This document shows positions 24,100 to 35,933 of a stretch of 64,000 nt of DNA, in pieces. Under the pieces are notes generated by a model that did not search any database, was not told the DNA's origin, and saw nothing but the letters and a program-made list of their open reading frames with translations. The position numbers were made by a program, and so were the translations under genes. The DNA comes from Thiomicrorhabdus indica (GTDB taxonomy: Bacteria; Pseudomonadota; Gammaproteobacteria; Thiomicrospirales; Thiomicrospiraceae). Numbering within the stretch: position 1 is the stretch's first letter; each line of letters starts with the position of its first letter. Location of the stretch: positions 992,001 through 1,056,000 of the forward strand of contig NZ_CP033040.1 of the NCBI RefSeq assembly GCF_004293625.1. The letters are read 5' to 3'.

Positions 24100-26193
24100 T
24101 TAGAAATAGATGCGAGCGGTTACGCCGATTTGACGAGGGTCACCTAAACGAACGTACTGTTGTTCGCCATCACCATCGAAGTGGTCAAATTGGAAACCGC
24201 GGGTTGCGTAAGTCTCATCGGTGATGTTTTTCCCCCATAGATAGACTTCGTAGTTTTCTTGTTCATAACCAATTCTTGCGTTGACTAAAGTGTAAGAATC
24301 AGACTTAAAGTCATGAACATTGTCGAAATAAAAAGCATCCATGCCGGTGATGTCGGCCATCAAATAAAGTCCGGATGCACTACGATATTTTGCGCCAAAG
24401 TTGTATTGGTAAGAGGGGGCGTGAGCATATTCTCTGTCATCCAATGTAAAGTTTGCAAAAGTCGGCGTTCCTGAAATGTCGGTTTTCATGACCGATACGG
24501 CACCAAATAGATTCCAAGTGGTATTTACGCGCCAATCAAATTCAGCTTCTAAACCATAGGCGTTTGCGGATTCAAAGTTTTCTGTGAAGTACACCCAGTG
24601 TGCATAGCTTGATTCATATCCGTAGCCATCAAATTGTGGGTTTTTACGGTCCATGTAAAACAGGTTTGTAGAGGTTTTTAAGTTACCGTCTAAGTAGTTG
24701 GATTTCAAACCGATTTCATAGTTATAGAGTGTTTCAGAGTCATAGGCTCCGCTCTCAATGCTTGATTCTGTCAGGTTGGTATTGAAACCGCCCATTTTAT
24801 AGCCGCGCGTTACCCCTGTAAAAGCCGTATGTTTTTGATTGTATTTATATGAGTAGATGATTGAACCCCCCCAGAGGTTTTCAGTGGGGGAACTCGATTC
24901 AGGGTTTGAGTAATCGTAAGCACCTCCGCCATAAGAGGTATCAAAACCACTTAGCTGAGTATTTAAGTCGAAATCTTTCCAATTTCGTTCTAAGCGTGCA
25001 GAAAGCGCAACGGTTGCTTTTTCACTAAATGCCAAGTCGTATTGCCCGTAAATAGAGGCTTTTTTCAGCACGTAATCACTATTTGCATCGGTTTGATAGT
25101 TATCTCCCCAGCTTGGGTAGTCATACCGTTCATACCGTGTATTTTTCTCATCCATTTTTGAGAAATAAGCACCAATCAGCCAGTTTTTGTCAATGACTCG
25201 AATGTCTTGGCTAAAGTTTTGGCGGTCTTGTTGATTATCAAATAAACCTCGGTAAGTTGTATCATCCGCTTTCCAATCCGTGTCGTAGGCATACCGAAGT
25301 TCATTGTCAGAAAAAGAGGTAATACTTTGTAAAGTTCGATTGCTATTGAGTTGATGTGTCACTTTTGCAGAAAAAGCGTTTGAAAGTAATGTGTCTTGAC
25401 CAGGCTCATTAGATAGGTTGGTAAAAGAGTTATCTCTTGACCATGCATCATAACCATTGTCTAAATCGGCATGCAAAAGTGTGACATCAACCGTTGTGTC
25501 ATCACTAGGAAAGAAGCGCAGCTTTGCTCTTGCGGTTAATTCATCGCGACCATTTGTATCTGAACGGTTGAGTGTTTTATTGTCTCGGAAGCCGTCGCTG
25601 TCGTGTTTAAATATTGCAATGCGGTACTGTGGCGATTTTTCAGCTGACGAAAAGGGACCTGAAGTCATAATTCCGAGTTCTGTCAGGCTATCTTGCCCAG
25701 CCGTCGCCTCAATCATGGATTCGCGATATTCGGTAGGCTCATTGCTTTTGACATTAATGAGCCCAGCAATGGCACTTTGACCATAACGAGTGTTTTGAGG
25801 GCCGCGTAATACTTCAATTTGTTGAATGTCAAATGTGCTGGCCGCCATTCCAATGCCGCTATAGTCAATGTCGTCAATGGCAAATCCAACGCTCGAATTG
25901 GGTGCTCCTGTATATTCATCTCGCTCCCCTATGCCTCGAATTTGAATATGACGAGCTCGAGACGATTGACCTGAATAATTCACATTTGGGGTTTTTAAAA
26001 GCACATCGTCAAAGTGACTAGCACCTTCGTCTTGAAGTTCTTTCTGCGTTTTTACCGATATGCTTGTCGGCATTTCTTGTTCATTGGTTCCTCGAAGATC
26101 CGCGTTAATGTTAATGGTTTTTAATTCAGTCGCGAATGCTGGTTGGCTCATTAAAATAATGGCCAAAGAAAGCGGCTTTAGTTGAGTTTTCAT
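24100..26193 (-). CDS. TonB-dependent outer-membrane receptor, probable thiamine receptor
   Basis: 697 residues from ATG 26193 (MKTQLKPLSLAIILMSQPAFA signal peptide); an ATG at 26238 is in frame but sits beside a palindrome without a ribosome binding site. The plug domain has PTSISVKTQKELQDEGA and QQIEVLRGPQNTRYGQSAIAGLINVKS, and the chain ends VTARIYF with a terminal Phe, as in TonB-dependent barrels. It would import a scarce nutrient across the outer membrane using TonB. The TPP riboswitch directly upstream points to thiamine (a type of receptor described as OMR1 in comparative work). Confidence 0.9.
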   Translation of the reverse strand: MKTQLKPLSLAIILMSQPAFATELKTININADLRGTNEQEMPTSISVKTQKELQDEGASHFDDVLLKTPNVNYSGQSSRARHIQIRGIGERDEYTGAPNSSVGFAIDDIDYSGIGMAASTFDIQQIEVLRGPQNTRYGQSAIAGLINVKSNEPTEYRESMIEATAGQDSLTELGIMTSGPFSSAEKSPQYRIAIFKHDSDGFRDNKTLNRSDTNGRDELTARAKLRFFPSDDTTVDVTLLHADLDNGYDAWSRDNSFTNLSNEPGQDTLLSNAFSAKVTHQLNSNRTLQSITSFSDNELRYAYDTDWKADDTTYRGLFDNQQDRQNFSQDIRVIDKNWLIGAYFSKMDEKNTRYERYDYPSWGDNYQTDANSDYVLKKASIYGQYDLAFSEKATVALSARLERNWKDFDLNTQLSGFDTSYGGGAYDYSNPESSSPTENLWGGSIIYSYKYNQKHTAFTGVTRGYKMGGFNTNLTESSIESGAYDSETLYNYEIGLKSNYLDGNLKTSTNLFYMDRKNPQFDGYGYESSYAHWVYFTENFESANAYGLEAEFDWRVNTTWNLFGAVSVMKTDISGTPTFANFTLDDREYAHAPSYQYNFGAKYRSASGLYLMADITGMDAFYFDNVHDFKSDSYTLVNARIGYEQENYEVYLWGKNITDETYATRGFQFDHFDGDGEQQYVRLGDPRQIGVTARIYF

Positions 26194-26238
26194 AGTCAAT
26201 TTTCCCCATTGGAAATAGGGCAAGAGAGAGGAGTTCAT

Positions 26239-26266
26239 TGTTTATTTACCGGCCGGTAAATAAACA
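26239..26266. repeat. 28-bp perfect palindrome between riboswitch and receptor gene
   Basis: TGTTTATTTACCGG plus its exact reverse complement, built around the iterated 10-mer at 26248. It lies just downstream of the TPP aptamer and ends one base before the upstream in-frame ATG (26238). Its 14-bp hairpin could be part of the expression platform. Confidence 0.85.
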
Positions 26267-26278
26267 TATTGTGTTTTT

Positions 26279-26388
26279 TTCCTTCCCTACGCCAGTATTA
26301 TCTGGATCAGGTAATAAGGGTTTTTCGAAACATTTCGAATTCTCAGGCTCAAAACACATGGTTTTGATGGCCTCCCCTAGGTTAGCTG
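26279..26388 (-). promoter_or_regulatory. TPP riboswitch (THI element)
   Basis: Read on the minus strand, the conserved parts occur in order: CTAGGGGAGGCC, then GCCTGAGA, an extra hairpin (TTCGAAATGTTTCGAA), ACCCTT, ACCTGATC, CAGATAATACTGGCGTAGGG. These are the hallmark blocks of the thiamine pyrophosphate aptamer. It lies upstream of the receptor gene and should shut the operon down when TPP is abundant. AAACATATT (5' side, 26390-26398) and AATATGTTT (3' side, 26262-26270) pair around the aptamer. Confidence 0.95.
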
Positions 26389-26515
26389 AAATATGTTTGT
26401 GATCAGTTTTTATTTAAGTTTCGGGATTTTAACGAAAAACGTCATAAAAATCAGCTTAAAATATAACTCATTTATTTTTAGTAAAACTTAATTCATTAAC
26501 GACTAGAGAATCTAT

Positions 26516-27424
26516 ATGTCAGAGAATACAAGTCATTCCGCTTCATCCACTTCCCAAGTGAGTAAGGAGATGGTTGAACACCTAGCAGAACTTGGTGATC
26601 TTCCAAGGATGCCTCAAGCGTTAATGAAACTTGAAAAAATGTTGGCTGATGATACGAGTCACGATGTTTCTGAAATTGTCAAAGTGATTACGCTTGATGC
26701 ACGGCTTACGGCCGGTATTATCTTTATGTCGAACACCGCTAAATATTCTCTGGGTGAGGCGGTAACTGATTTATCGGAAGCAGTGGTTCGCATCGGATTA
26801 GACGATGTACGACTGCTTGCACATACCATTTCTTATAGAGAAACCTTTCACCGTAAACCTCCATTTAGTGTCGACTTGTTTATGAAACATGCCGTGATGG
26901 CGGCGTTTATTGCTCAACTTTTGTCTAAAAAATTGAACCTTAATCCAAGTGATGCGTTTTTGTGTGGATTAATGCGTGATTTAGGTATTTATCTGTTGGC
27001 TTTAGAAAGTCGCGAAAAATATCAAGAAGTCCTAAAAGCAATTGATTATGACATCACGGTACTGCCTGTTGTCGAAAATAAAACCTATGGCACCTATCAT
27101 GCCTTGATGAGTGCTCGACTGCTACAATTGTGGAAGTTTTCAAATGAAGTTGTTATGGGGGTGGCTTATCACCATATTCCTGAAAAAGCGCGTGAAGAAT
27201 TTCAGCCTTATGCCAACCTAACCTATCTCGCTGAGATGGGGGTGTTCCGATTGGGGCATGATAATGGGATTGGTGAGGTGCCAAGCACTTACTGGGATTT
27301 AGAGGATTCAAAGTTTCAAAAAGCACTTGATTTCTTTGGTATGTCTATAGAGGTCTTTGATGCCGAAATTCAAGCTGCTGAAGCAGAATATGAAAAAGCG
27401 TATCCAGCCAATCCACAGGACTAA
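26516..27424 (+). CDS. HDOD-domain signalling protein
   Basis: 302 residues. The HDOD domain covers about residues 25-230: LPRMPQALMKLEKML, IVKVITLDARLTAGIIFMSNTA, LGIYLLALESREKY and VAYHHIPEKA. HDOD proteins are degenerate HD-type domains with no phosphodiesterase active site assumed; they act in signal transduction, motility and stress control. No output domain is attached. Two further HDOD genes lie at 40400 and 41336. Confidence 0.85.
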   Translation: MSENTSHSASSTSQVSKEMVEHLAELGDLPRMPQALMKLEKMLADDTSHDVSEIVKVITLDARLTAGIIFMSNTAKYSLGEAVTDLSEAVVRIGLDDVRLLAHTISYRETFHRKPPFSVDLFMKHAVMAAFIAQLLSKKLNLNPSDAFLCGLMRDLGIYLLALESREKYQEVLKAIDYDITVLPVVENKTYGTYHALMSARLLQLWKFSNEVVMGVAYHHIPEKAREEFQPYANLTYLAEMGVFRLGHDNGIGEVPSTYWDLEDSKFQKALDFFGMSIEVFDAEIQAAEAEYEKAYPANPQD

Positions 27425-27544
27425 TCGTATTAAGTTCTATTTTCTTTGAATTTTCATTGATAAAACTTTTCTTAATTGTCTAGCCGACAAGTCTGAATGC
27501 TGTTAAAATTTCGCGTTCTTAAAAATTTACACGAGAGAAGTTTC

Positions 27545-29488
27545 ATGCCTATTGTCACGTTACCTGATGGGTCGAAGAAAGAGTTCGACCAAGCTGTATC
27601 TGTCATGCAAGTTGCCGAAAGTATCGGTAGTGGACTTGCTAAAGCGACGATTGCCGGCCGAGTGAATGGTCAGTTAAAAGACGCTTGCGATTTAATCACT
27701 GAAGATGCGACGTTAGAAATTGTGACAATGAAAGATGAAGACGGCGTTCATATCATGCGCCATTCTTGCGCTCACCTTTTAGGCCATGCGCTTAAGCAGC
27801 TTTATCCAGATGTTAAAATGGCGATTGGACCGGTGATTGATAACGGTTTTTATTATGACATTGATATGGATTACAAAATCACGCCGGAAGATTTGAAGAA
27901 AATCGAAAAGCGTATGCAAGAGCTTGCGAAGACCAAATATCCAGTTGTTAAGAAAATGCTACCACGTTTTGAAGCGATCAAAACATTCCAAGAACGTGGT
28001 GAAGAGTACAAGCTTGAATTAATCCGTGATTTGCCAAACGAAACCGAGTTTGGTTTCTACTTTCACGAAGAATATGTGGATATGTGTGTTGGGCCACACG
28101 TGCCAAATATGTCATTCACCAAAGCGTTTAAATTAACGCATGTGGCAGGGGCATACTGGCGTGGCAATTCAGATAATAAAATGTTGCAACGTATTTATGG
28201 TGTGGCTTTCCCTGATAAAGGTGCGCTAAAAGACTATTTGAAAATGATGGAAGAGGCGGAAAAGCGTGACCATCGTAAACTGGGTAAAACTTTGGATTTA
28301 TTCCATGTTGATGAACTTGCTCCTGGTATGGCGTTCTGGCATCCGAAAGGAACCACTTTGTATCGTGTTGTGGAAGAATATATGCGCGGACAGCTGGTTG
28401 CTAATGACTACGATGAGATTCGTACGCCATTCATTATGGATCGCTCTCTTTGGGAAAAATCCGGCCACTGGGATAAGTTCAAAGATAATATGTTCACCAC
28501 AGAAACGGATAACCGTGATTATGCGGTGAAGCCAATGAACTGTCCGGGTCATATTCAGGTTTACAATCAGCATTTGCATTCTTACCGAGATTTGCCAGTT
28601 CGTATTGCAGAATTTGGAACGGTTCACCGTAATGAGCCTTCTGGAACGCTACATGGTTTAATGCGTGTTCGTTCCTTTACTCAGGATGATGCACATATTT
28701 TCTGTACCCCAGAACAAATCAAGGCTGAAGTTCAAGGGTGTATCGATTTGGTTTATGAAACCTATGCGGATTTTGGTTTCGATAATATCGCGGTTAAGTT
28801 CTCAACCCGTCCAGAAAAACGTGTTGGCTCTGATGATGTTTGGGACTTGGCAGAAGCGGCGCTTGAGGAAACATTAAAAGATGCTGGTCTTGAATATGCG
28901 CTTCAGCCTGGAGAAGGTGCGTTTTATGGTCCGAAGATTGAGTTCCAATTAAAAGATTGTATTGGTCGTGTTTGGCAGTGTGGAACCATTCAGTTGGATT
29001 TCTCAATGACCCAGGCTGAACGCTTAGATGCGGTTTATGTTGATTCCAATAACGAGAAACAACACCCTGTTATGATTCACCGTGCAATCTTAGGATCTCT
29101 TGAACGTTTTGTTGGGATTTTGGTCGAACATTACGAAGGGAAATTCCCAACATGGTTAGCGCCAACACAAGTGGTTATTGCGTCAATTTCTGACGTTCAC
29201 AATGAATATGTGCAAGATTTTGCGAAAAATCTGAAAAAACAGGGCTTTAGAGTCGAAACAGACTTGAGAAATGAGAAGGTTGGGTTTAAAATTCGCGAGC
29301 ACACTATGCAGCGCGTGCCATATATTTTTGTGGTCGGAGACCAAGAGATGGAAAATGGCGCAGTAAATGTTCGCGCTCGTGGCGGTAAGAATTTAGGATC
29401 ATTCGATATTGAGCAGGTAACAAAACTGCTGTTGGATGATGTATCGAATCTAGGTCGTGTACTAGATTCTACCGATGCACAAAATTAA
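27545..29488 (+). CDS. thrS: Threonyl-tRNA synthetase
   Basis: 647 residues from ATG 27545 ([14 protein letters not shown] is the usual start of the TGS domain; a frame open to 27497 is ignored). Order: TGS domain, editing domain with [13 protein letters not shown], class II catalytic core with zinc-binding Cys in [10 protein letters not shown], and an anticodon-binding C-terminus. It charges tRNA-Thr. First gene of the thrS-infC-rpmI-rplT block. Confidence 0.97.
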   Translation: MPIVTLPDGSKKEFDQAVSVMQVAESIGSGLAKATIAGRVNGQLKDACDLITEDATLEIVTMKDEDGVHIMRHSCAHLLGHALKQLYPDVKMAIGPVIDNGFYYDIDMDYKITPEDLKKIEKRMQELAKTKYPVVKKMLPRFEAIKTFQERGEEYKLELIRDLPNETEFGFYFHEEYVDMCVGPHVPNMSFTKAFKLTHVAGAYWRGNSDNKMLQRIYGVAFPDKGALKDYLKMMEEAEKRDHRKLGKTLDLFHVDELAPGMAFWHPKGTTLYRVVEEYMRGQLVANDYDEIRTPFIMDRSLWEKSGHWDKFKDNMFTTETDNRDYAVKPMNCPGHIQVYNQHLHSYRDLPVRIAEFGTVHRNEPSGTLHGLMRVRSFTQDDAHIFCTPEQIKAEVQGCIDLVYETYADFGFDNIAVKFSTRPEKRVGSDDVWDLAEAALEETLKDAGLEYALQPGEGAFYGPKIEFQLKDCIGRVWQCGTIQLDFSMTQAERLDAVYVDSNNEKQHPVMIHRAILGSLERFVGILVEHYEGKFPTWLAPTQVVIASISDVHNEYVQDFAKNLKKQGFRVETDLRNEKVGFKIREHTMQRVPYIFVVGDQEMENGAVNVRARGGKNLGSFDIEQVTKLLLDDVSNLGRVLDSTDAQN

Positions 29489-29514
29489 TTTGAAATAAAC
29501 TGGAGGATATTGCT

Positions 29515-30069
29515 ATCGCAATTCGAAGAGGTCGAGGCAGACCACAACAACCTGAAGCACCAAAAGACAGAATTAATAAGGCAATTACGTCACCTGAAGT
29601 ACGCCTGATTGCTGCAGATGGTGAGCAGCTAGGGATTGTTTCTATTAAGGAAGCTATGGCAGCCGCGCAAGATGCCGGTTTAGATCTTGTTGAAATCACC
29701 GCCAAGGCAAACCCTCCGGTTTGTAAAGTCATGGACTATGGTAAGTATTTGTATCAGCAGCAGAAAAAAGCGCATGAAGCAAAGAAAAAGCAGAAACAAG
29801 TCCAGCTGAAAGAAGTTAAGTTTCGCCCAGGAACTGAGGAGGGAGATTATCAGGTCAAACTACGCAACCTGGTGAAATTCCTAGAGAAAGGGGATCGAGT
29901 CAAGGTAACCATTTGGTTCCGTGGTCGTGAAATTACCCATAAGGAACTGGGATTGAAGATGTTGGAGCGCGTTCGCGACGATATTACGGAAATCGGTACT
30001 GTTGAGCAGATGCCGAAGATGGAAGGTCGTCAAATGCAAATGATGGTCGCTCCAATCAAAAAAGGCTAA
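29515..30069 (+). CDS. infC: Translation initiation factor IF-3 with non-ATG start
   Basis: 184 residues if translation starts at ATC 29515, eight bases after GGAGG; ATT 29509 is the alternative but lies only two bases after that site. IF-3 genes characteristically use rare start codons that the factor itself discriminates against. The chain reads [16 protein letters not shown], then [40 protein letters not shown] and [14 protein letters not shown], a complete IF-3. An ATG at 29656 is internal. Confidence 0.93.
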   Translation: MAIRRGRGRPQQPEAPKDRINKAITSPEVRLIAADGEQLGIVSIKEAMAAAQDAGLDLVEITAKANPPVCKVMDYGKYLYQQQKKAHEAKKKQKQVQLKEVKFRPGTEEGDYQVKLRNLVKFLEKGDRVKVTIWFRGREITHKELGLKMLERVRDDITEIGTVEQMPKMEGRQMQMMVAPIKKG

Positions 30070-30240
30070 TTTATTAGTCTAACTACAACAATCGGGGTCT
30101 ATTGTATATAGATTTCTGGTGCAGCTCCCTCAGTGCTGTTTGTTGTCCCTAAGAGATAGTGTTTTACACTATTAAAACTGAAATCAAGTCGTTCAATGGG
30201 CGTAATCTCAAAGAACAGGCTTAAATGCGGAGTTTATTTC
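30070..30240 (+). promoter_or_regulatory. Leader between infC and rpmI, possible L20 autoregulatory region
   Basis: About 170 nt without a gene inside the operon. In other bacteria L20 represses rpmI-rplT through a structured leader here. I see a small TCTAT/ATAGA hairpin near 30110 but could not fold the region, so function is inference from position. Confidence 0.3.
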
Positions 30241-30438
30241 ATGCCTAAGATGAAATCTAACAGCAGCGCTCGTAAGCGTTTCAAAAAAACAGGCTCAGGC
30301 CGTTTTAAGTGCAAACAGTCTCACCTTCGTCATATTTTGACGAAGAAATCGACTAAGCGTAAGCGCCAGTTACGTTCTGGTTCTATGATTCACGACAATG
30401 ATGTAGCAATGGTTCGCCGTATGCTACCTTACGCTTAA
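30241..30438 (+). CDS. rpmI: Ribosomal protein L35
   Basis: 65 residues from ATG 30241 with GGAG upstream; [20 protein letters not shown] and the [15 protein letters not shown] segment are typical of bL35. It binds 23S rRNA in the large subunit. Translationally close to rplT (15-bp gap). Confidence 0.97.
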   Translation: MPKMKSNSSARKRFKKTGSGRFKCKQSHLRHILTKKSTKRKRQLRSGSMIHDNDVAMVRRMLPYA

Positions 30439-30453
30439 TTGAGGAGATAAAGC

Positions 30454-30810
30454 ATGGCAAGAGTTAAAAGAGGCGTAATCGCACGTCGTCGTCATAACAA
30501 AGTATTGAAACAAGCAAAAGGTTATTACGGCGCGCGTCGTAAAGTCTTCCGTGTTGCTCGTCAAGCGGTGATTAAAGCAGGTCAATATGCTTACCGTGAC
30601 CGTCGTCAGCGTAAGCGTCAATTCCGTCGTTTATGGATTGCACGTATCAATGCGGCAGCTCGTATGAATGGAATGACTTATAGCCGTTTCATCAACGGTG
30701 TTTCAAAAGCAGGTATTGAAGTTGATCGTAAAGTACTAGCAGATATTGCTGTACATGATATGCCAGCATTCAGTGCAATTGCTGAGAAAGCAAAAGCAGC
30801 TTTAGCTTAA
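30454..30810 (+). CDS. rplT: Ribosomal protein L20
   Basis: 118 residues, standard length. [20 protein letters not shown] is the conserved start, followed by the basic helix [24 protein letters not shown]. It is an early assembly protein of the large subunit and often represses its own operon. A terminator follows. Confidence 0.97.
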   Translation: MARVKRGVIARRRHNKVLKQAKGYYGARRKVFRVARQAVIKAGQYAYRDRRQRKRQFRRLWIARINAAARMNGMTYSRFINGVSKAGIEVDRKVLADIAVHDMPAFSAIAEKAKAALA

Positions 30811-30834
30811 TTTATTAAGTTTTAGTCAAAAAAA

Positions 30835-30870
30835 GATAGGGAGTCTACCTTGAGTGGTCTCCCTATTTTT
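30835..30870 (+). terminator. Terminator after rplT
   Basis: ATAGGGAG and CTCCCTAT stem with about a 15-nt loop, then T7. pheS therefore probably has its own promoter. Confidence 0.85.
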
Positions 30871-30946
30871 TTGTCTAGAATAAATCGAAAGAATAAAGTC
30901 AGAATTTACTTGGAAAAAGTTCCCAAAAAACTGGCTAATTCTGTAA

Positions 30947-32086
<1,140 letters not shown>

Positions 32087-32113
32087 TCAGACTGCGCAAT
32101 AGGGATTTAGAAA

Positions 32114-34501
32114 ATGAAATTTAGTGAAAATTGGTTACGTGAGTGGACAAGCCCAGAATGGGATACCAATACGCTTTCTGAAGAATTGAGCCTCGCTGGT
32201 CTTGAAGTGGACGGGGTTGAGCCGGTGGCTGGCACTTTTAACAATGTGGTTGTAGGTCATGTTGTGTCAATGGAAAAACATCCTGATGCCGATAAGTTGA
32301 ATGTCACGCAGGTGGATGTAGGTGAAGAAGAAAATCTACAAATCGTTTGTGGTGCGAAGAATGTTCGTCCAGGCCAAAAAGTTTGCTGTGCCAAAGTTGG
32401 CGCAAAACTGCCCGGTGATTTTAAAATAAAAAAAGCAAAGCTTCGTGGAGTGCCATCTCACGGTATGTTATGTGGTGCGACAGAAATCGGCTTGCCAGAT
32501 GATGGCGTGGATGGGTTATACATTCTTCCGGCTGATGCGCCAATTGGGATGGATGTCCGTGATTATTTGGATTTGGATGATTCTTCGATTGATGTAGATT
32601 TAACTCCAAACCGTGCGGATTGTTTTTCGGTAATGGGAATTGCTCGAGATGTGCATGCTATTTCCAATGCGCCATTTGCAGTGCCGTTTACTGAAACTTC
32701 ACCGGCCGGTGACAAACCGTGTTCGGTGGATATCCAGATTGCGGATTCGACTGCTTGTCCAAAATATTTGGGTTGCGTCGTTACTGGTTTTGATGCTCAA
32801 GCGACAACGCCATTGTGGATGAAACAACGTCTAGAGCGTTCTGGTTTGCGTCCATTGAGTTTAGTCGTTGATATTACCAATTACGTTTTGTTGGAAATGG
32901 GTCAACCGATGCATGCCTTTGATTTAGCAAAATTGCAAGGTGCCGTGCAAATTCGTTATGCGAATGAAGGTCAAAAACTGACCACGTTGGATGAAAAAGA
33001 AATCGTCCTAGCATCTGATACCTTAGTGGTTGCGGATGATTCCGGTGCGATTGCGCTGGCTGGAGTTATGGGTGGTTTATCGACGTCTGTTACTGATGAA
33101 ACCTCAGAGATTTTCTTTGAGTGTGCGCACTTTTCACGTCTATCGATTGTTGGTAAAGCTCGAAAATATGGTCTTCATACCGACTCCTCAATGCGTTTTG
33201 AGCGAGGTGTAGATCCACAGTTGCCTGAGCGTGCATTGAATCGTGCATTAGCATTATTTACGGAAATTGCTGGTGGTGAAGTATCTAGCGTGAAATCGAT
33301 CATCGATGAAGCGTCTCTGCCTAAAGCTCAAACCATTGAATTGCGCAAAGCGACGATTTCCGATCGTTTGGGTGTTGAGATTGACGATTCTGTTGTTGAA
33401 GAAATTTTTGAGCGCCTACAGTTCGGTATTGAGAAAACGGGGGCAGGTTGGATGATGTCTGCGCCGAGTTTCCGTTTTGATATGGCGATTGAAATGGATT
33501 TGATTGAAGAAATTGGTCGTGTTTATGGTTACAACAACTTGCCTGAAACACCTGTGCATGCCCCAATGACTCTCAATGAACTGCCTGAGTCTGAACAAGA
33601 ATTAATGGCTCTGAAAAATGCGTTAGTTCAACGAGGCTACAATGAAGTGGTTACATACAGTTTCGTTGAAGAGAAAAAACAGAAATTGATTGCACCAGAT
33701 TTACCTTATGTTTTGGTACAAAACCCGATTTCAGATGATATGAAAGCGATGCGAACAACTTTGTTTCCAGGATTGTTACAAAGCATTGCTTACAACCAAA
33801 ATCGTCAGCAACCTCGTGTACGTATTTTTGAAAGTGGCTTAGTTTTTTATAAAAATGATCAAGATTCAACCGGTGCCACGCAAATTCCAATGGTGGGTGG
33901 AGCGATTGTCGGCAAAATGGCTGCTTCAGGTTGGGATGAAGCTGACCGTGCAGTGGATTTCTTTGACTTAAAAGGGGATGTTGAAACATTGCTGAGAATG
34001 AGTCATCAATTAGGAAAGATCCGTTTTGAACGATGCAATAACCCAGCATTGCATCCCGGGCAATCTGCTGCGTTAGTGAAAGAGGGAAAAGAAATTGGAA
34101 TAATGGGTCAACTACATCCTTCTTTAGTGAAAGAAATGGGGGTGTCTGGCAATGTATTTATGTTCCAAATTCGTCAAGATTCAATCTTGACCATGGATGT
34201 TCCAGCTGCATCTGCTATTTCTAAATTCCCAGAAACCCAACGAGATTTAGCATTTGTGATTGATGAATCGGTTGAAGTACAAAAACTCCTAGATGCTGTG
34301 CATGTGGAATCACAAATTTTGAAAACAGTGGAAATTTTTGATATTTACCGAGGGCAAGGGATTGAGGCGCATCAAAAGAGTGTTGCATTGACCTTGAAAA
34401 TCCAACACCAAGATCGCACGTTAGAAGATGCAGAAGTCGATGAATTAGTTGAAGTTATTTTGAAATCAGCAGAAGAGAATGTCGATGCAAAACTACGATA
34501 A
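32114..34501 (+). CDS. pheT: Phenylalanyl-tRNA synthetase beta subunit
   Basis: 795 residues, full length. N-terminal tRNA-binding domain ([22 protein letters not shown]), B3/B4 editing domain, B5 domain and C-terminal anticodon-binding FDX-ACB domain ([19 protein letters not shown]). Carries an exact palindrome at 32701 coding for Pro-Ala-Gly. Its 3' end is close to ihfA. Confidence 0.97.
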   Translation: MKFSENWLREWTSPEWDTNTLSEELSLAGLEVDGVEPVAGTFNNVVVGHVVSMEKHPDADKLNVTQVDVGEEENLQIVCGAKNVRPGQKVCCAKVGAKLPGDFKIKKAKLRGVPSHGMLCGATEIGLPDDGVDGLYILPADAPIGMDVRDYLDLDDSSIDVDLTPNRADCFSVMGIARDVHAISNAPFAVPFTETSPAGDKPCSVDIQIADSTACPKYLGCVVTGFDAQATTPLWMKQRLERSGLRPLSLVVDITNYVLLEMGQPMHAFDLAKLQGAVQIRYANEGQKLTTLDEKEIVLASDTLVVADDSGAIALAGVMGGLSTSVTDETSEIFFECAHFSRLSIVGKARKYGLHTDSSMRFERGVDPQLPERALNRALALFTEIAGGEVSSVKSIIDEASLPKAQTIELRKATISDRLGVEIDDSVVEEIFERLQFGIEKTGAGWMMSAPSFRFDMAIEMDLIEEIGRVYGYNNLPETPVHAPMTLNELPESEQELMALKNALVQRGYNEVVTYSFVEEKKQKLIAPDLPYVLVQNPISDDMKAMRTTLFPGLLQSIAYNQNRQQPRVRIFESGLVFYKNDQDSTGATQIPMVGGAIVGKMAASGWDEADRAVDFFDLKGDVETLLRMSHQLGKIRFERCNNPALHPGQSAALVKEGKEIGIMGQLHPSLVKEMGVSGNVFMFQIRQDSILTMDVPAASAISKFPETQRDLAFVIDESVEVQKLLDAVHVESQILKTVEIFDIYRGQGIEAHQKSVALTLKIQHQDRTLEDAEVDELVEVILKSAEENVDAKLR

Positions 34502-34586
34502 AAAAACCTCTAATATTCAGCCTGAAACAGAATTAACCTTGTTGCAGGGCGGCAAAACAGACCAAAATCAAACTCGGGAAAAAGCT

Positions 34587-34901
34587 ATGACAGAATCGAA
34601 AGGGCAAACGCTAACCAAAGCGAATATTGCACAGGAACTTGCCGATACGTTTGGTTTTAATAAACGTGAATCGAAAGAATTAGTCGAACAGTTTTATGAG
34701 GAAATCAGTAGTGTATTGATTTCTGGAGAGCAGATTAAACTTTCTGGTTTCGGTAATTTTGAACTGCGTGATAAGGCATCTCGTCCAGGTCGTAATCCTC
34801 GTACAGGAGAAGATGTTCCCATTTCTGCACGAAGAGTGGTAACATTTAAACCAGGTCAAAAATTACGCTCGAAGATAGACGCTTTTGATGGTAACGAATA
34901 A
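34587..34901 (+). CDS. ihfA: Integration host factor alpha subunit
   Basis: 104 residues from ATG 34587 ([23 protein letters not shown]), the normal IHF-alpha length; the frame is open from 34479 but those residues are not typical of the family. The DNA-binding arm is [26 protein letters not shown]. With IHF-beta it bends DNA at specific sites. In the standard place after pheT. Confidence 0.93.
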   Translation: MTESKGQTLTKANIAQELADTFGFNKRESKELVEQFYEEISSVLISGEQIKLSGFGNFELRDKASRPGRNPRTGEDVPISARRVVTFKPGQKLRSKIDAFDGNE

Positions 34902-35346
34902 TTTAGAAAATTCTCAATCTGCAGCGCAAGACGTTGAAATCCCAAATAAAAAATATTTTATGATTGGGGAGGTCGCTAAGATGTGCGGTGTTAAAACCCA
35001 TGTCTTGCGCTATTGGGAAGGGCAATTCCCCCAACTGAAACCGAGTAAACGCCGTGGTCGTCGTTATTATCAGCGCAATGATGTTTTGTTGATTCTACAA
35101 ATTAATGATCTATTGAATGCTCAAAGGTTTACGGTTGAGGGAGCTATCGCTCAGCTAAGTGACAAAAACGCCAAATCAACCTCTTCAGAAACTTCATTAG
35201 TTCCATCAGACAATCAAACTGAATTACCATGTGCGCCCGTTGAAAATGCGGCAAGCAACATTGATTTGTTAGGTTTAGTTGGTTCTCTTAAATCTTTGCT
35301 CAAAGAATGCCAAAGTTTCCAATCCCGTGTAAAAGAGCACTTGTAA
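34888..35346 (+). CDS. MerR-family transcriptional regulator
   Basis: 152 residues from ATG 34888, overlapping the ihfA end by 14 bp. The N-terminal winged helix reads [39 protein letters not shown]. The C-terminus lacks Cys metal ligands and resembles the short MerR-like gene that usually follows ihfA in gammaproteobacteria; its target is not known. Confidence 0.88.
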   Translation: MVTNNLENSQSAAQDVEIPNKKYFMIGEVAKMCGVKTHVLRYWEGQFPQLKPSKRRGRRYYQRNDVLLILQINDLLNAQRFTVEGAIAQLSDKNAKSTSSETSLVPSDNQTELPCAPVENAASNIDLLGLVGSLKSLLKECQSFQSRVKEHL

Positions 35347-35409
35347 TATTTCTTTGATTCATTCATTGCTTTTTCTGTTACCACTTATATAATAGCCAAC
35401 CTCAAAAAT

Positions 35410-35486
35410 CGGAATGTAGCGCAGTCTGGTAGCGCATCACACTGGGGGTGTGGGGGTCGCAGGTTCAAGTCCTGTCATTCCGACCA
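35410..35486 (+). tRNA. tRNA-Pro (GGG)
   Basis: A 77-nt cloverleaf. The acceptor arms CGGAATG and CATTCCG pair, D-loop has AGTCTGGTA, anticodon arm is CACAC-TGGGGGT-GTGGG giving anticodon GGG, T-arm has GGTTCAAGTCC, and ACCA is encoded at the end. Confidence 0.97.
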
Positions 35487-35623
35487 TTTCATTTTCTGTA
35501 TAAACGTTTCTATTTATCTTTCCGAGATTTTTATTAAATTTACGCATGCTCACTTTCTGTATTATCATGGTACGTATAGTTATTTAAGTAATTTTACTTC
35601 CTTGGTAGCTCGTTGAGAATTTT

Positions 35624-35857
35624 ATGGAAAGTCATTCTGTCGATTTAAAAAGTGTAGATATTGCCATCGTGAAGTTTTCACAACTGGCTAAAGACGCGCG
35701 TCAAAATCTCATTGAGCTTCAAGCAAATCGTGATGCTTATGAACCAGAGTTTTATAAGCTTGCTGTAGAAAACAACGAAGACATCATTAAATTTTGTCAG
35801 CGAAAAATTAAGAAGTTACAAAAATATCAGTATGAGATGTATTATCCAATGAGGTAA
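35624..35857 (+). CDS. Small hypothetical protein
   Basis: 77 residues, helical and charged; the tail IIKFCQRKIKKLQKYQYEMYYP is basic and rich in Tyr. No family recognised, no signal or membrane segment. ATG has GAG at -9. It stands alone after the tRNA gene, and an exact palindrome lies in the convergent gap that follows. Confidence 0.6.
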   Translation: MESHSVDLKSVDIAIVKFSQLAKDARQNLIELQANRDAYEPEFYKLAVENNEDIIKFCQRKIKKLQKYQYEMYYPMR

Positions 35858-35933
35858 TAAGTCGTTAGATGGGCAGATATTTTAATTTTAGCCGGTAATT
35901 GTTTACCGGCCGGTAGGGAATTTTCTATATCAC

